DNA of 64,000 bases from Oerskovia jenensis. GTDB lineage: Bacteria > Actinomycetota > Actinomycetes > Actinomycetales > Cellulomonadaceae. The translations under genes and the position numbers were made by a program. The notes beneath the pieces were generated by a model. That model was not told where the DNA came from. It did no database searches and worked only from the letters and a program-made list of their open reading frames with translations. Positions 16,704-25,811 of this stretch are shown here, piece after piece. Numbering within the stretch: the first letter of the stretch is position 1; each line of letters begins with the position of its first letter. Where the stretch lies: positions 2,976,001 to 3,040,000 of the forward strand of contig NZ_JAFBBO010000001.1 of assembly GCF_016907235.1 (NCBI RefSeq), given 5' to 3'.

Positions 16704-18239
16704 GTGGGACGCTACGAAGAGCGTTGGTGGCAGGGCCATGCCCACCTCGTGCAGTTCGTCGCCGCGAACGGGCACTCCCGGGTCCCCGTGAACCATCGCG
16801 CCGGCCCGGACGGTTTCACCCTGGGCGCCTGGGTCAAGGTCCAGCGCCGTGAGCACGCCGTGGGAACTCTGAAGGACGAGCGACTGCGGGCTCTGCGCGA
16901 GGCCGGGTTCGCGTTCGAGGTCCGGCATCCCCTCAAGCAGTGGCAGCGCAACGTGGACCAGCTGGCCGCGTTCAAGGACGAGCACGGGCACACCCGTGTC
17001 CCCTACTACTTCGAGTCGGCCGACGGGTTCGGGCTCGGGGCGTGGGTCGGGCGCATGCGTCGACGCCGGGCGGCCGGTGCGCTCACCGACGAGCAGGTGG
17101 CCGACCTCGACGCGGTCGGGATGGACTGGACCCTTGCCCTCGAGACCTCGAAGAGACGCAGCCACCGTGCGTTCGCGGCGTTCGTCGCCGACCACGGGCA
17201 CGGCCGGGTGCCGGACCCGTACGTCACGGGTGACGGCTTCGACCTGTCGGGCTGGGCGGCGCGGGTGCGCCGTGACCGACGTGCCGGGAGGTTGTCCGCG
17301 ACGCAGGAGCGCGAGCTGCGCGACCTCGGGTTCGAGTTCCCGACCGTGCTGGCCGCCGACGACTGGGACGCGCACCTGGCGTGCCTGTCGAGGTACATCG
17401 CGCGCAACGGCCCCGACATCTCCACGACCTTCGAGTGCGACGACGGGACCCGTCTGGGCCACTGGGTGTCGAGCCAGCGCGCCTCCAGGCAGACGGGCTC
17501 GCTCTCGGCGGAACGGGTCGCGCGGCTCGACGACCTGGGCTTCGTCTGGCAGGTGCGTGACGAGGAGGACGACGAGTGGCTCCGTGGCATCGGGCTCCTG
17601 ACGCGGTACGTGGAGGAGCACGGGGACAGCCGTGTGCCCGGGGACCACGTCGCCCCCGACGGGACCGCGCTGGGTGCGTGGGTCGCCCGCCGCCGCTGGG
17701 AGCACCGTCACGGTCTGCTGCGCGCAGAACGTGTCGGTGAGCTCGCGGCCCTGGGGTTCGAGTGGACCGTGACGCCGCAGCCCGGGATGACGCGCGCGAC
17801 GGACGACCGGGCGTTCCGTGCCTGGGTCGACGCGCTCCAGACGTACCGGGACGAGAGCGGGCACTGCCGCGTCCCCGCCGGCTTCGCGACCCCGGACGGG
17901 CGGCGGCTGGGCGACTGGGTCGCCTACACGCGGGCCAGGCATGCCAAGGGCCTGCTCGCGCAGGACCGGGTGGAGGTCCTCGACCGGCTCGGCTTCGAGT
18001 GGCGCGTCCGCGACAACGAGGCCCTGTGGCAGCAGGGGGTCGAGGCGCTGCGCGCCTACGTCGTCGAGCACGGGCACGCCCGCGTGCCCATCCGGTACTG
18101 GCGCGACGACGGGTTCCGGCTCGGACAGTGGGTGCGCAGCCGGCGCAGCGAGGGGAAGGGCGGGAGGCTGAGCCCCGAGCGGACCGCGGCACTCGACGCG
18201 CTGGGCTTCGTCTGGGACCCGACGGCGCCCGCGACCTAG
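16704..18239 (+). CDS. Protein of seven helicase-associated (HA) repeats, no helicase
   Basis: A 511-residue protein made almost entirely of seven tandem repeats of about 65-70 residues. The repeat pattern is W-x-(L/V)-x-x-(F/Y)-x-x-x-HGH-x-RVP, then DGF-x-LG-x-WV-x-x-x-R and finally L-x-x-LGF-x-W. This matches the helicase-associated domain (PF03457) that normally trails DEAD-type helicases as a C-terminal array. Here no helicase motif is present. Repeat 4 lacks the HGH-RVP core (it has NGPDIST), while the other six keep it or a close variant. The GTG at 16704 is preceded by AGGAAGGAGG at ideal spacing; upstream in-frame sequence is unlikely to be translated. The repeats are small helical units thought to bind nucleic acid, so DNA or RNA binding is a guess. 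Confidence 0.82.
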   Translation: MGRYEERWWQGHAHLVQFVAANGHSRVPVNHRAGPDGFTLGAWVKVQRREHAVGTLKDERLRALREAGFAFEVRHPLKQWQRNVDQLAAFKDEHGHTRVPYYFESADGFGLGAWVGRMRRRRAAGALTDEQVADLDAVGMDWTLALETSKRRSHRAFAAFVADHGHGRVPDPYVTGDGFDLSGWAARVRRDRRAGRLSATQERELRDLGFEFPTVLAADDWDAHLACLSRYIARNGPDISTTFECDDGTRLGHWVSSQRASRQTGSLSAERVARLDDLGFVWQVRDEEDDEWLRGIGLLTRYVEEHGDSRVPGDHVAPDGTALGAWVARRRWEHRHGLLRAERVGELAALGFEWTVTPQPGMTRATDDRAFRAWVDALQTYRDESGHCRVPAGFATPDGRRLGDWVAYTRARHAKGLLAQDRVEVLDRLGFEWRVRDNEALWQQGVEALRAYVVEHGHARVPIRYWRDDGFRLGQWVRSRRSEGKGGRLSPERTAALDALGFVWDPTAPAT

Positions 18240-18306
18240 GGGGCCGACCGGTCGTGACGGCGTCGAGCGGCCGCGACGGGGGCCAGGCGGTGCGGCCCTA
18301 CTGTTG

Positions 18307-18897
18307 ATGCTCGTGAAGGTCATCACCACGACGCTCCAGATGCTGCACGAGACTGACAGGTCGCCCCGTGCGGTCCCCGATGGTGTCCGGCTCGAACGGA
18401 CCGTGGGCGTCCGTCCCGAGTACGCGCGATTCCTCTACGGGTTGATCGGCGGCCCGTGGACCTGGACCGACCGCCTCGGCTGGACACGTGACCAGTGGGC
18501 CGCCGAGCTCGACGTGGCGGGCACGGAGTTCTGGATCCTGTACGGCGAGGACGGCCCGTGGGGTTACGGCCAGCTCCAGCCTGTCGTCGCCGAGGACGGG
18601 ACCCACGTCGAGATCCGCTACTTCGGGCTCGCGGAGCAGGCGATCGGCCGCGGGCTGGGCGGGCTGCTGCTCGAGCACTGCCTCGCGGCGGCGTGGTCGT
18701 TGCCACGACGGTTCGACGTCCCGCCGGTCTCCCGGGTCTGGGTGCACACGTGCTCGCTCGACGGTCCCGCCGCCCTGGCCAACTATCGGGCGCGCGGTCT
18801 CGTGGTCTGCGGGACCGAGGAGTCGGACGAGGACGTGCCGACGCGGCCGCTCGGCTCCTGGGTCTCGACGGGGGGACCGGTGACCGTGGACCGGTGA
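18307..18897 (+). CDS. GNAT-family N-acetyltransferase
   Basis: A 196-residue single-domain acetyltransferase. The acetyl-CoA region reads VEIRYFGLAEQAIGRGLGGLLLEHCLAAAW (in part; about 98-127), with G-R-G-L-G-G as the pyrophosphate loop. It is followed by SRVWVHTCSLDGPAALANYRARGL, a typical motif-B segment. Substrate is unknown; the context gives no clue. The start is uncertain: no ribosome site precedes the ATG at 18307. A TACTGT box at 18299-18304 would instead favour a leaderless start at the in-frame GTG at 18313. It converges on the Imm5-like gene across a simple-sequence repeat. Confidence 0.82.
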   Translation: MLVKVITTTLQMLHETDRSPRAVPDGVRLERTVGVRPEYARFLYGLIGGPWTWTDRLGWTRDQWAAELDVAGTEFWILYGEDGPWGYGQLQPVVAEDGTHVEIRYFGLAEQAIGRGLGGLLLEHCLAAAWSLPRRFDVPPVSRVWVHTCSLDGPAALANYRARGLVVCGTEESDEDVPTRPLGSWVSTGGPVTVDR

Positions 18898-18920
18898 CGA
18901 CGGACCGGGCCGGGCCGGGC

Positions 18921-18994
18921 CCGACTCGACCCGACCCGACCCGACCGACCCGACCCGACCCGACCCGACCCGACCGACCGGACCCGACCGACCC
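18921..18994. repeat. CCCGA simple-sequence repeat
   Basis: A run of about 14 CCCGA and CCGA units, read as GGGTCGGGTCGG on the other strand, lies between two convergent genes. The mix of 5- and 4-base units shows strand-slippage history. It encodes nothing evident; it may serve as a transcriptional roadblock or a length-variable spacer. Confidence 0.85.
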
Positions 18995-19027
18995 GTCCGG
19001 GCCGGTCGGTGGGCAGTCGGTGCGGCG

Positions 19028-19552
19028 TCAGTCGTCGAAGACGTCCCAGCAGATCGGGCTCCGGCGTCGCTGGTCGTCGAGGACGAGGTCCCGCACCTGG
19101 GCCGGGAGCAGCGCGCGCTGCCGGTCTCGTTCGGCGAGGCGTGCCGACTCGGCGTCTCGGCCCTGGGCGGTGGCGTCGGCCACGGTCGCGCGGATCGCGT
19201 AGGCCGCGGCGCCCAGGTCGTGGGCGGCGACGTGGGCCACGGCCACGGCCTGCCCGGCTGCGAGCGCGGCGTACCTCGCCGGGTCGGGGAGGCCGCGCCC
19301 GGCGGCGTTCGCGGGGAACGCGGCTCGGTGGGCATCCTTCATGGCGGCGTCGCCGCGGATCCACGCGCGAGCGACGTCGAGGGCGTCGCGAGGGCGAGGG
19401 TCGTCCGGTGCGACCTGCTCGAAGAGCGGGAGCACGCCCTCGACGCACGCGATGGCCCACTCGGCCAGCAGGTGGTGGTCCTCGTCGGTGAGGGTGCCTC
19501 CTCGACGCTCGGTGATCAGGCGGGGGTCGCGGTCGGTGGGCAGGATCGGCAT
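19028..19552 (-). CDS. Imm5-like putative immunity protein
   Basis: A 174-residue helical cytosolic protein. The pattern LLAEWAIACVEGVLPLFEQ, then PDDPRPRDALDVARAWIRG and repeated Ala-rich helices (GQAVAVAHVAAHDLGAAAYAIRA), matches what I know as the Imm5 family (PF14423) of polymorphic-toxin immunity proteins. No toxin, Rhs or secretion gene lies nearby, so it may be an orphan or have another role; many Imm5 homologues occur alone. The start is uncertain: ATG at 19552, 19570 or GTG at 19591 all lack a clear ribosome site. I chose 19552 because relatives begin near the LPTDRDPR segment. Confidence 0.6.
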   Translation of the reverse strand: MPILPTDRDPRLITERRGGTLTDEDHHLLAEWAIACVEGVLPLFEQVAPDDPRPRDALDVARAWIRGDAAMKDAHRAAFPANAAGRGLPDPARYAALAAGQAVAVAHVAAHDLGAAAYAIRATVADATAQGRDAESARLAERDRQRALLPAQVRDLVLDDQRRRSPICWDVFDD

Positions 19553-19721
19553 GTGCTGATCGTGCAGCATCGTCGGCGTGCGGACCACCACGGGGTCGCC
19601 GAGGGGCAGACGACGACGCCGGCCGCTCCGTGGGGAGCGACCGGCGTGCGCCGTTCGTGCGGGGCGGCGGCCGGCCCGGGCGACGGGCAGGCCGTCGCCC
19701 GTGCGGGCCGTCGGTCGACGG

Positions 19722-22301
19722 TCAGTCGACGGTGACTGCGTCGAGCACCGGGAGCCGGGCCGCGCGCAGCGCGGGCCACCCCGCGGCCAGGATGCCGACG
19801 AGCACCGCGACGCCCACCATCGTCCCCAGCGCGGTCCACGGGATCACGAGGTCGGTGAACCCCGTGCTCGCGAACACGGTGGGCATGCCGGCCGCGAGGC
19901 CGACGCCCACCGCGAGGCCCAGCACCGTGCCGAACACGGCCGTGAGGATCGACTCGATGACGATCGTCCCGGCGAGCTGGGAGCGTCCCAGCCCGACGGC
20001 CCGCAGGAGACCGATCTCGCGCGTCCGCTCGATCACGGACAGCGCCAGGGTGTTGACGATGCCCAGGATCGCGATGACGATCGAGAGCCCCAGCAGCGCG
20101 TAGAGGATCGTGAGCATCTGGTTGACCTGGCTCGCGAGCGACGAGATGAACTCCTCGTTGTCCATGACGGACACGATCATGTACGGCTTGGCGGCGGCGG
20201 TCACGGCGGCGTCCAGGTCTGCCTGGGTCACGCCGTCGGCGGCCTGGAGGAGCAGCATGGTCGACATCTCGGTCGGCGCCGCGGAGAGCTCCGCGAACAC
20301 GGTGTCCGGCACGACGACCGGCACGCCGAGGGCGGGCGAGTCGAAGACCGAGCCGATCGTCACGTCGGTGCTGCCGAGCTGCGTGCGCAGCGTGAGCTCG
20401 TCGCCGAGCTCCCAGCCCTCGTCGTCGGCGGTCGCCTTGAGGACCGAGACCTGCCCGTCGGCGAGCGTGTCGAGGTCGCCCTCGACGGCCTCGGTGTTCC
20501 ACGTCTCGCCGAACAGGCTCGGGTCGACCCCGAGCACGAACAGCGGCGACGCCTCGTCCGAGGGTTCGCCGGCGGCACCGACGAAGTACCGGTCGGCCGT
20601 CATGGAGTCGGCCCGCCCGACCTCGGGCAGGGCCGAGATGTCGCTCACCGCGCCCGAGGGGACCGTACCGGTCGCGGACTGCACCACGAGGTCGGCGAGG
20701 GACTCCTCGGTCACGAGGTTCTTCATGGACGCCTGCATGGACACCGCCAGGACGGAAGCGGCCCCGACGAGCGACATGCCGATCATGAGGGCGCCCGCGG
20801 TGCTCGCGGTGCGGCGCGGGTTGCGGGTCACGTTGCCGCGGGCGAGCGTCCCGAGCGGCTTGGCCCAGGCGACGAACGGCGCGGACATGACGTGCAGGAC
20901 GCCTCGGGCCACGACGGGGGCGAGCAGCAGGGTCCCGACGACGACCCCCACCGCGCCGAGGCCGAGCAGGCCTCCGGTGCTCGCGGTGTCGTCGGCCGCG
21001 GCCTGGACGACGGCCAGCACGACTGCCCCCACTCCGGCCCCGGCGACGACCGCGCCGATGATCCCGCGGACCTTGAGCGACCCGGCCTGGGCCGGGGAGT
21101 CGTCGCGCATGGCCTCGACCGGGGCGACGAGCGCCGCGCGCCGGGCGGGCAGCGCGGCCGAGGCGACCGAGACGAAGATGCCCAGGACGAGCGAGACCAC
21201 GATCATCGACGCGTTGACGGGGATGTCGCCCGTGAGGTCCATGCCCATGGACTCGAACACGGCCTTGAGGGCGGTGACGAGCCCCAGCCCGCCGAGGATC
21301 CCGAGTGCACCGCCGAGCGTGCCGATGATCGCGGCCTGGACCAGGATCGAGGAGAACACCTGGAGGGGGGAGGCCCCGACCGCGCGGAGCAGGGCGAACT
21401 CGCGCTGCCGCTGGCGGACCGTCATGGCGAACGTGTTCGCGATGATGAAGCCGCCGACGAACAGCGAGATCCCGGCGAAGACCAGCAGGAACGTCTCGAT
21501 GAAGCCGAGCATCGAGGCGATGTCCTCGCGGGCCTCGTCGCGCGCGACCTCTCCGGTGATGACCTCGACGGCCTCGGTCGGCGACGCGTCCTCCAGGGCG
21601 CTCGCGACGTCGTCGCGCAGCTCCTGCTCGCTCACCCCGTCCTCGGCGAGCACCGTGATGGCGGAGACCATGCCGTCGGGCGCGAACGCCGCGGCCGCGG
21701 TGGCCTCGTCGAAGAAGACGATGCTCGCCCCGGCCATCGAGGCGCCCATGTCGACGATCCCGGTCAGGGTGGCCTCGGTGATCTGTCCGGCGACGACGAT
21801 CGTCGTCGTGTCCCCGATGACGAGGCCGCTGGCCTCGGCCGTGGCGGCCTCGAGCGCGAACTCGTCCGGGCCCGACGGCGCCGCACCCTCCGCGAGCGGG
21901 GTCGCGGGATCCTCGGCCCGGTAGGCGAGACCGAACGTCGGCGCTCCCGTGGTGGGCGGCGGGGTGCCGTCCGCCCCGACGAGCACGAGCGGACCGGTGT
22001 AGTCGGCGAAGGCGTGCGCGACGCCGTCGGCTCCTTCGATCGTGTCCGTGAGGTCGGCCGGGATCGGGTTGCGGACCGCCCCAGCGCTCGCGTTCTCCTG
22101 GGTGAGCGCGGACGACTCCTCCTCGCCGCGTACCAGGACGTCGGCGGACGAGCTGTCGACGATCCCGTCGAACGTCGTGGAGAGCATCTCGCGCAGCGAG
22201 AACGTGCCCGCCACGAACGAGACGCCGAGCACGACGGCGAGGATGGACATCCCGAGGCGCACGAGGTGCGCCCGGACGTTGCGCAGGGCGACGCGCAGCA
22301 T
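19722..22301 (-). CDS. ABC exporter permease with two FtsX domains (MacB/LolC-like)
   Basis: An 859-residue inner-membrane permease. An N-terminal transmembrane helix (about 14-36) is followed by a large extracytoplasmic domain (about 40-265). Next come a first FtsX domain (helices about 275-405), another hydrophobic pair (about 425-500), a second periplasmic domain (about 520-720) and a last FtsX domain near the C-terminus (RTREIGLLRAVGLGRSQLAG). The internal FtsX loop is QREFALLRAVGASPLQV. This is the duplicated type VII ABC architecture that pairs with one ATPase, here the gene directly upstream: their coding regions share a single base (TGATG). Likely substrates are peptides, lipids or drugs; which one is not evident. 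Confidence 0.92.
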   Translation of the reverse strand: MLRVALRNVRAHLVRLGMSILAVVLGVSFVAGTFSLREMLSTTFDGIVDSSSADVLVRGEEESSALTQENASAGAVRNPIPADLTDTIEGADGVAHAFADYTGPLVLVGADGTPPPTTGAPTFGLAYRAEDPATPLAEGAAPSGPDEFALEAATAEASGLVIGDTTTIVVAGQITEATLTGIVDMGASMAGASIVFFDEATAAAAFAPDGMVSAITVLAEDGVSEQELRDDVASALEDASPTEAVEVITGEVARDEAREDIASMLGFIETFLLVFAGISLFVGGFIIANTFAMTVRQRQREFALLRAVGASPLQVFSSILVQAAIIGTLGGALGILGGLGLVTALKAVFESMGMDLTGDIPVNASMIVVSLVLGIFVSVASAALPARRAALVAPVEAMRDDSPAQAGSLKVRGIIGAVVAGAGVGAVVLAVVQAAADDTASTGGLLGLGAVGVVVGTLLLAPVVARGVLHVMSAPFVAWAKPLGTLARGNVTRNPRRTASTAGALMIGMSLVGAASVLAVSMQASMKNLVTEESLADLVVQSATGTVPSGAVSDISALPEVGRADSMTADRYFVGAAGEPSDEASPLFVLGVDPSLFGETWNTEAVEGDLDTLADGQVSVLKATADDEGWELGDELTLRTQLGSTDVTIGSVFDSPALGVPVVVPDTVFAELSAAPTEMSTMLLLQAADGVTQADLDAAVTAAAKPYMIVSVMDNEEFISSLASQVNQMLTILYALLGLSIVIAILGIVNTLALSVIERTREIGLLRAVGLGRSQLAGTIVIESILTAVFGTVLGLAVGVGLAAGMPTVFASTGFTDLVIPWTALGTMVGVAVLVGILAAGWPALRAARLPVLDAVTVD

Positions 22302-23110
22302 CAGGCGGCCGCCTTCTTGCGCGTGAGAGAACCCAGGACCGCCAGGACGGAGTCCGGTGTCGGGTCGGTGATCTCGTCGACGATGCGGCCGTCCGCGAGG
22401 AACAGGACGCGGTGCGCGTAGCTCGCGGCGACCGGGTCGTGCGTGACCATGACGACGGACTGGCCCAGGTCGTCGACCGACTCGCGCAGGAACGTCAGGA
22501 CCTCGCGCGAGGACGTCGAGTCCAGGTTCCCCGTGGGCTCGTCCGCGAACACGACGGACGGCTTGGAGACCAGGGCGCGCGCGCACGCGACGCGCTGCTG
22601 CTGCCCGCCGGACAGCTCGCTCGGGCGGTGCTGGAGCCGGTCGCTCAGCCCGACGGCGTCGACCACCTTCGCGAGGTACGCCCGGTCCACGGGCTTGCGC
22701 GCGATGTCGAGCGGGAGCGTGATGTTCTCCTCGGCCGTGAGCGTCGGGACGAGGTTGAACGACTGGAAGACGAACCCGAGCTGGGTGCGGCGCAGCTTCG
22801 TGAGCTGACGCTGGTTCATCGTGGAGACGACGAGGTCGTCGACGACGACCGTGCCGGCCGTCGGGGTGTCGAGGCCCGCCATGCAGTGCATGAGCGTGGA
22901 CTTGCCCGAGCCGGACGGGCCCATGATCGCCGTGAACCGACCGCGCCCGAAGTCGACGTCGACCCCTGCGAGGGCGTGGACCGCCGTCGCGCCCTTGCCG
23001 TAGGTCTTGACCAGGCCGCGCGCCGTCGCGATCGCGTCGGAGCCGGAGGGGGGTGTGCCGCCGGCGGCGGCCGCCGTCGTGACGGCCGGGGCGGGGGACG
23101 GGGAAGGCAT
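22301..23110 (-). CDS. ABC transporter ATP-binding protein (LolD/MacB type)
   Basis: The 269-residue ATPase that powers the adjacent FtsX-type permease. Walker A is GPSGSGKST, the Q-loop is FVFQSFNLVPTLTAEENI, the signature is LSGGQQQRVACARALV, Walker B is VVFADEPTGNLD, and the H-loop is VMVTHDPV. The GNLD after Walker B is typical of the LolD/MacB/FtsE branch. An Ala/Pro-rich tail of about 35 residues precedes the catalytic domain. The ATG at 23110 follows a GAGAGAG-type ribosome site. Confidence 0.94.
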   Translation of the reverse strand: MPSPSPAPAVTTAAAAGGTPPSGSDAIATARGLVKTYGKGATAVHALAGVDVDFGRGRFTAIMGPSGSGKSTLMHCMAGLDTPTAGTVVVDDLVVSTMNQRQLTKLRRTQLGFVFQSFNLVPTLTAEENITLPLDIARKPVDRAYLAKVVDAVGLSDRLQHRPSELSGGQQQRVACARALVSKPSVVFADEPTGNLDSTSSREVLTFLRESVDDLGQSVVMVTHDPVAASYAHRVLFLADGRIVDEITDPTPDSVLAVLGSLTRKKAAA

Positions 23111-23302
23111 GGCTGGACTCTCTCTCGAGGGGTGCGCGCTGCGGACGGCGACCCGGGAGAGGGGGAGCGTCGCGGGGGACCGCTCACGTCGGCCCCTCCG
23201 AGCCGCTGCGTCCATCCTGGCGGCGGGACGGTCGGCGGAGCATCGGGGATCTCCCTGAAAGAACCCTGAACGTGGCCCGAGAGCATGGGGCATCCGGGGT
23301 AG

Positions 23303-23319
23303 GCCGTCCGGGGGACGGC
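23303..23319 (-). terminator. Small hairpin after the PBP gene
   Basis: GCCGTCC and GGACGGC (7-bp arms) with a GGG loop, 24 bases beyond the PBP stop and well upstream of the ABC ATPase start. It has no U-tract, so this is only a candidate terminator. Confidence 0.4.
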
Positions 23320-23342
23320 TGATCGGCGGCTCGGACGACGGG

Positions 23343-25604
23343 CTAGGGCGTCGGCGGCACGCCCGGGTCCGTCGGCGGGGCCGGGTCGGTCGGGGGCGCG
23401 GGGTCGGTCGGCGGGGCGGGGTCGGTCGGCGCGGCCGGCGCGTCGTCCTGGGGCCTCTCGGCGGGCTTGGGCGCGGGCGCCTGCCCCACCATGCCCTGGT
23501 CCGGGCCGGGGAACCCGACGACGGGGTAGCCCTCGAGCGCCGTCTCCATGTAGGACTGCCACGTCGGTGCGGCCAACGTCGATCCGTACCAGCGCTTCTC
23601 GTAGCGTCCGTTGATCTTCATGTAGCTCATGGACACGTCGTTCTCGGCGTTGCCGATCCACACGGCCGTGACGAGCTGCGGCGTGTACCCGATGAACCAC
23701 GTGTGGTTGTTGTTGTTGGCGGTGCCGGACTTGCCCGCGCTCGGCCGGGAGAGCTGCGACTTCTTGGCCGTGCCCTGCGTCATGACGTTCTCCAGGGCGA
23801 ACGTGACGGTGTTCGCGATCCGGGAGTCGACCGCCCCCGAGTTGCAGTTGGCCGAGGGGACGGGCAGCTCGGACCCGTCGGCCCCGACGACCCGGGTGAT
23901 CGCGATCGGGTCGCAGTAGGTGCCACCGCTCGCGAACGTCGCGTAGGCGGACGCCATCTGCAGAGGGGAGGAGTTCTGGGTGCCGATCGTCATGGTCGGC
24001 ATGACGTGGATCGACGACGCGTCGCCCGTGATCTCCGCGGTGCGGGACGGGCGCAGCCCCGCGGACCATGCCATGTCGCGGACCGCGCACAGGTCGAGCT
24101 GGGACTCCATCGACGCGTATGCCGTGTTGACCGAGTTGAACGTCGCGCGCAGGACCGGGATGGACCCCTGGTCGGTCGAGCCGTCCGAGTTGCCCGGCGA
24201 CCACGGGATGCGGTCGAGCCGGGCGCACGAGGCGCGGAAGTCGCGCGTCGGGACGAACGTGCGCTTGTTCGCGTTCACGGTGTCGTTGAGCGTGTGACCC
24301 GAGCGCAGCCACTCCGCGAGCGTGAACACCTTCCACGTCGAGCCGGGGGAGAACCCGCTCGAGGAGCCGTGGAGCTGGTCGGCGCTGTAGTTCACGGCGG
24401 TGGTTCCGGGAGCCGGTTCCCTGGACACGTCGTAGGGCCGGTTCTGCGCCATCGCGAGGATCTTCCCGCTGCCGGGTTCGACCGTGACGAGTGCGTCCTC
24501 GAGCCCGCTCGGGTCCGACGGCGGGACGGCTGCGGAGATGTTCGCCTCGGCGGCCTGCTGCATGCGGGGGTCGAGCGTCGTGGTGATGTCGAGGCCGCCG
24601 CGGTAGAGCAGGGCCCGCCGGTCCGCCTTGGTCTCGCCGAACGTCGGGTCCGACGTGATGACCTTGGTGACGTAGTCGCAGAAGAACGCCGCCCCGCCGG
24701 CGGTCTGGCACCCACCCGAGATGGGTTGCACGTGGAGCGTCGCGGGCAGCGGGGTCGCGACGGCTTCGTCGTGCTGCTGCTGCGTGATGTATCCCTGCTC
24801 GAGCATCTTGCCGAGCACCCGGTTGCGCCGCTTCTCGGAGTCGGCGGGGTTGGTCACGGGGTCGTACTTGGTGGGGGCGTTGGTGACGCCCGCGATCGTC
24901 GCGGCCTCGACGACGCTGAGCTCGGAGGCGTGCTTGCCGAAGTAGTGCAGGGAGGCGGTCTCGACGCCGTAGACCCGGATGCCGAACTGGGCGATGTTGA
25001 GGTAGCCCTGGAGGATCTCCTCCTTGCTCATGACGGTCTCGAGCGAGATCGCGAGCTTGGCCTCGCGAGCCTTGCGGCCCAGCGTGTCGTCGCGGGCCGC
25101 GCGCATCGCGACCGGGTCGTCGTCGCGCACGGCCTGCTCGATCAGGACGTTCTTGACGTACTGCTGGGTCAGGCTGGACCCGCCCTGGGTGTCGCCGCCC
25201 GTGAAGTTGTTGATGGCGGCTCGGGTCACCCCTTCGGGGTCGATCCCGCCGTGCTGGTAGAAGCGGTGGTCCTCGATCGCGACGACCGCGTCCTTCATCG
25301 GCTGGGAGACCTGGTCCAGGGGCACCACGATGCGGTTCTCGGTGTAGAACGTCGCGAGGAGCGTCGTGCCGTCGTTGGCGTAGACGCTGGACTTCTCGGC
25401 GAGGGGGCCGGGGACGAGCTCGTCGGGCAGCTCGTCGAACATCCGTGTGACGTCCTCGGTCGCGGTGTTCGCCCCTGCCGCGATGGGCAGCAGGAGGCCC
25501 GCCGCGAGGACGCCCCCCATGGCCGACACGAGCAGGAAGGCCATCAGGAGCGCGAGCGCCTTGACGGCGGAGGTCTGCTGGCGGGGTCGTGTGGACTGGC
25601 CCAT
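23343..25604 (-). CDS. Class A penicillin-binding protein (GT51 plus transpeptidase)
   Basis: A 753-residue bifunctional cell-wall synthase anchored by one transmembrane helix (about 15-42). The glycosyltransferase domain has the catalytic glutamate in EDHRFYQHGG (Glu111) and the motif GGSSLTQQYVKN. The transpeptidase domain has STWK (Ser422 nucleophile, Lys425), SVN (491-493) and KSGT (625-628), where KTGT is the usual form. It polymerises and cross-links peptidoglycan outside the membrane. The C-terminal 50 residues are a Pro/Asp-rich tail of APPTDP repeats, likely wall-spanning or disordered. Two Cys pairs (about 299/309 and 471/506) could form disulphides. The start at 25604 lacks a strong ribosome site. 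Confidence 0.94.
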   Translation of the reverse strand: MGQSTRPRQQTSAVKALALLMAFLLVSAMGGVLAAGLLLPIAAGANTATEDVTRMFDELPDELVPGPLAEKSSVYANDGTTLLATFYTENRIVVPLDQVSQPMKDAVVAIEDHRFYQHGGIDPEGVTRAAINNFTGGDTQGGSSLTQQYVKNVLIEQAVRDDDPVAMRAARDDTLGRKAREAKLAISLETVMSKEEILQGYLNIAQFGIRVYGVETASLHYFGKHASELSVVEAATIAGVTNAPTKYDPVTNPADSEKRRNRVLGKMLEQGYITQQQHDEAVATPLPATLHVQPISGGCQTAGGAAFFCDYVTKVITSDPTFGETKADRRALLYRGGLDITTTLDPRMQQAAEANISAAVPPSDPSGLEDALVTVEPGSGKILAMAQNRPYDVSREPAPGTTAVNYSADQLHGSSSGFSPGSTWKVFTLAEWLRSGHTLNDTVNANKRTFVPTRDFRASCARLDRIPWSPGNSDGSTDQGSIPVLRATFNSVNTAYASMESQLDLCAVRDMAWSAGLRPSRTAEITGDASSIHVMPTMTIGTQNSSPLQMASAYATFASGGTYCDPIAITRVVGADGSELPVPSANCNSGAVDSRIANTVTFALENVMTQGTAKKSQLSRPSAGKSGTANNNNHTWFIGYTPQLVTAVWIGNAENDVSMSYMKINGRYEKRWYGSTLAAPTWQSYMETALEGYPVVGFPGPDQGMVGQAPAPKPAERPQDDAPAAPTDPAPPTDPAPPTDPAPPTDPGVPPTP

Positions 25605-25709
25605 CTGCCGACTGTACGTCCCGAGTCCCGAGGCGGCTCGGCGAGCCGATCTTCGTTGTCGGGGCGTGACCTGGCGCCGTCGCGGGCACGGTCGTGCCGA
25701 CGAACGAAC

Positions 25710-25760
25710 TGCAACCAAGAGGTTGCGCTGGGTGACGATTGATGCAACTCTGAAGTTGCA
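25710..25760 (+). promoter_or_regulatory. Two ArsR-type operator dyads
   Basis: Dyad 1 (25710-25727) has arms GCAACC/GGTTGC; dyad 2 (25743-25760) has arms TGCAACT/AGTTGCA. Both have a 4-base centre and their centres are 33 bp apart, about three helical turns. They sit 52-102 bases before the SRPBCC gene, whose partner gene encodes an ArsR repressor, so autoregulation is likely. Confidence 0.65.
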
Positions 25761-25811
25761 GATGTACTCGAGAGGAACCAGGACCCCCAGAGGAACCAGG
25801 GAGGAACGACC

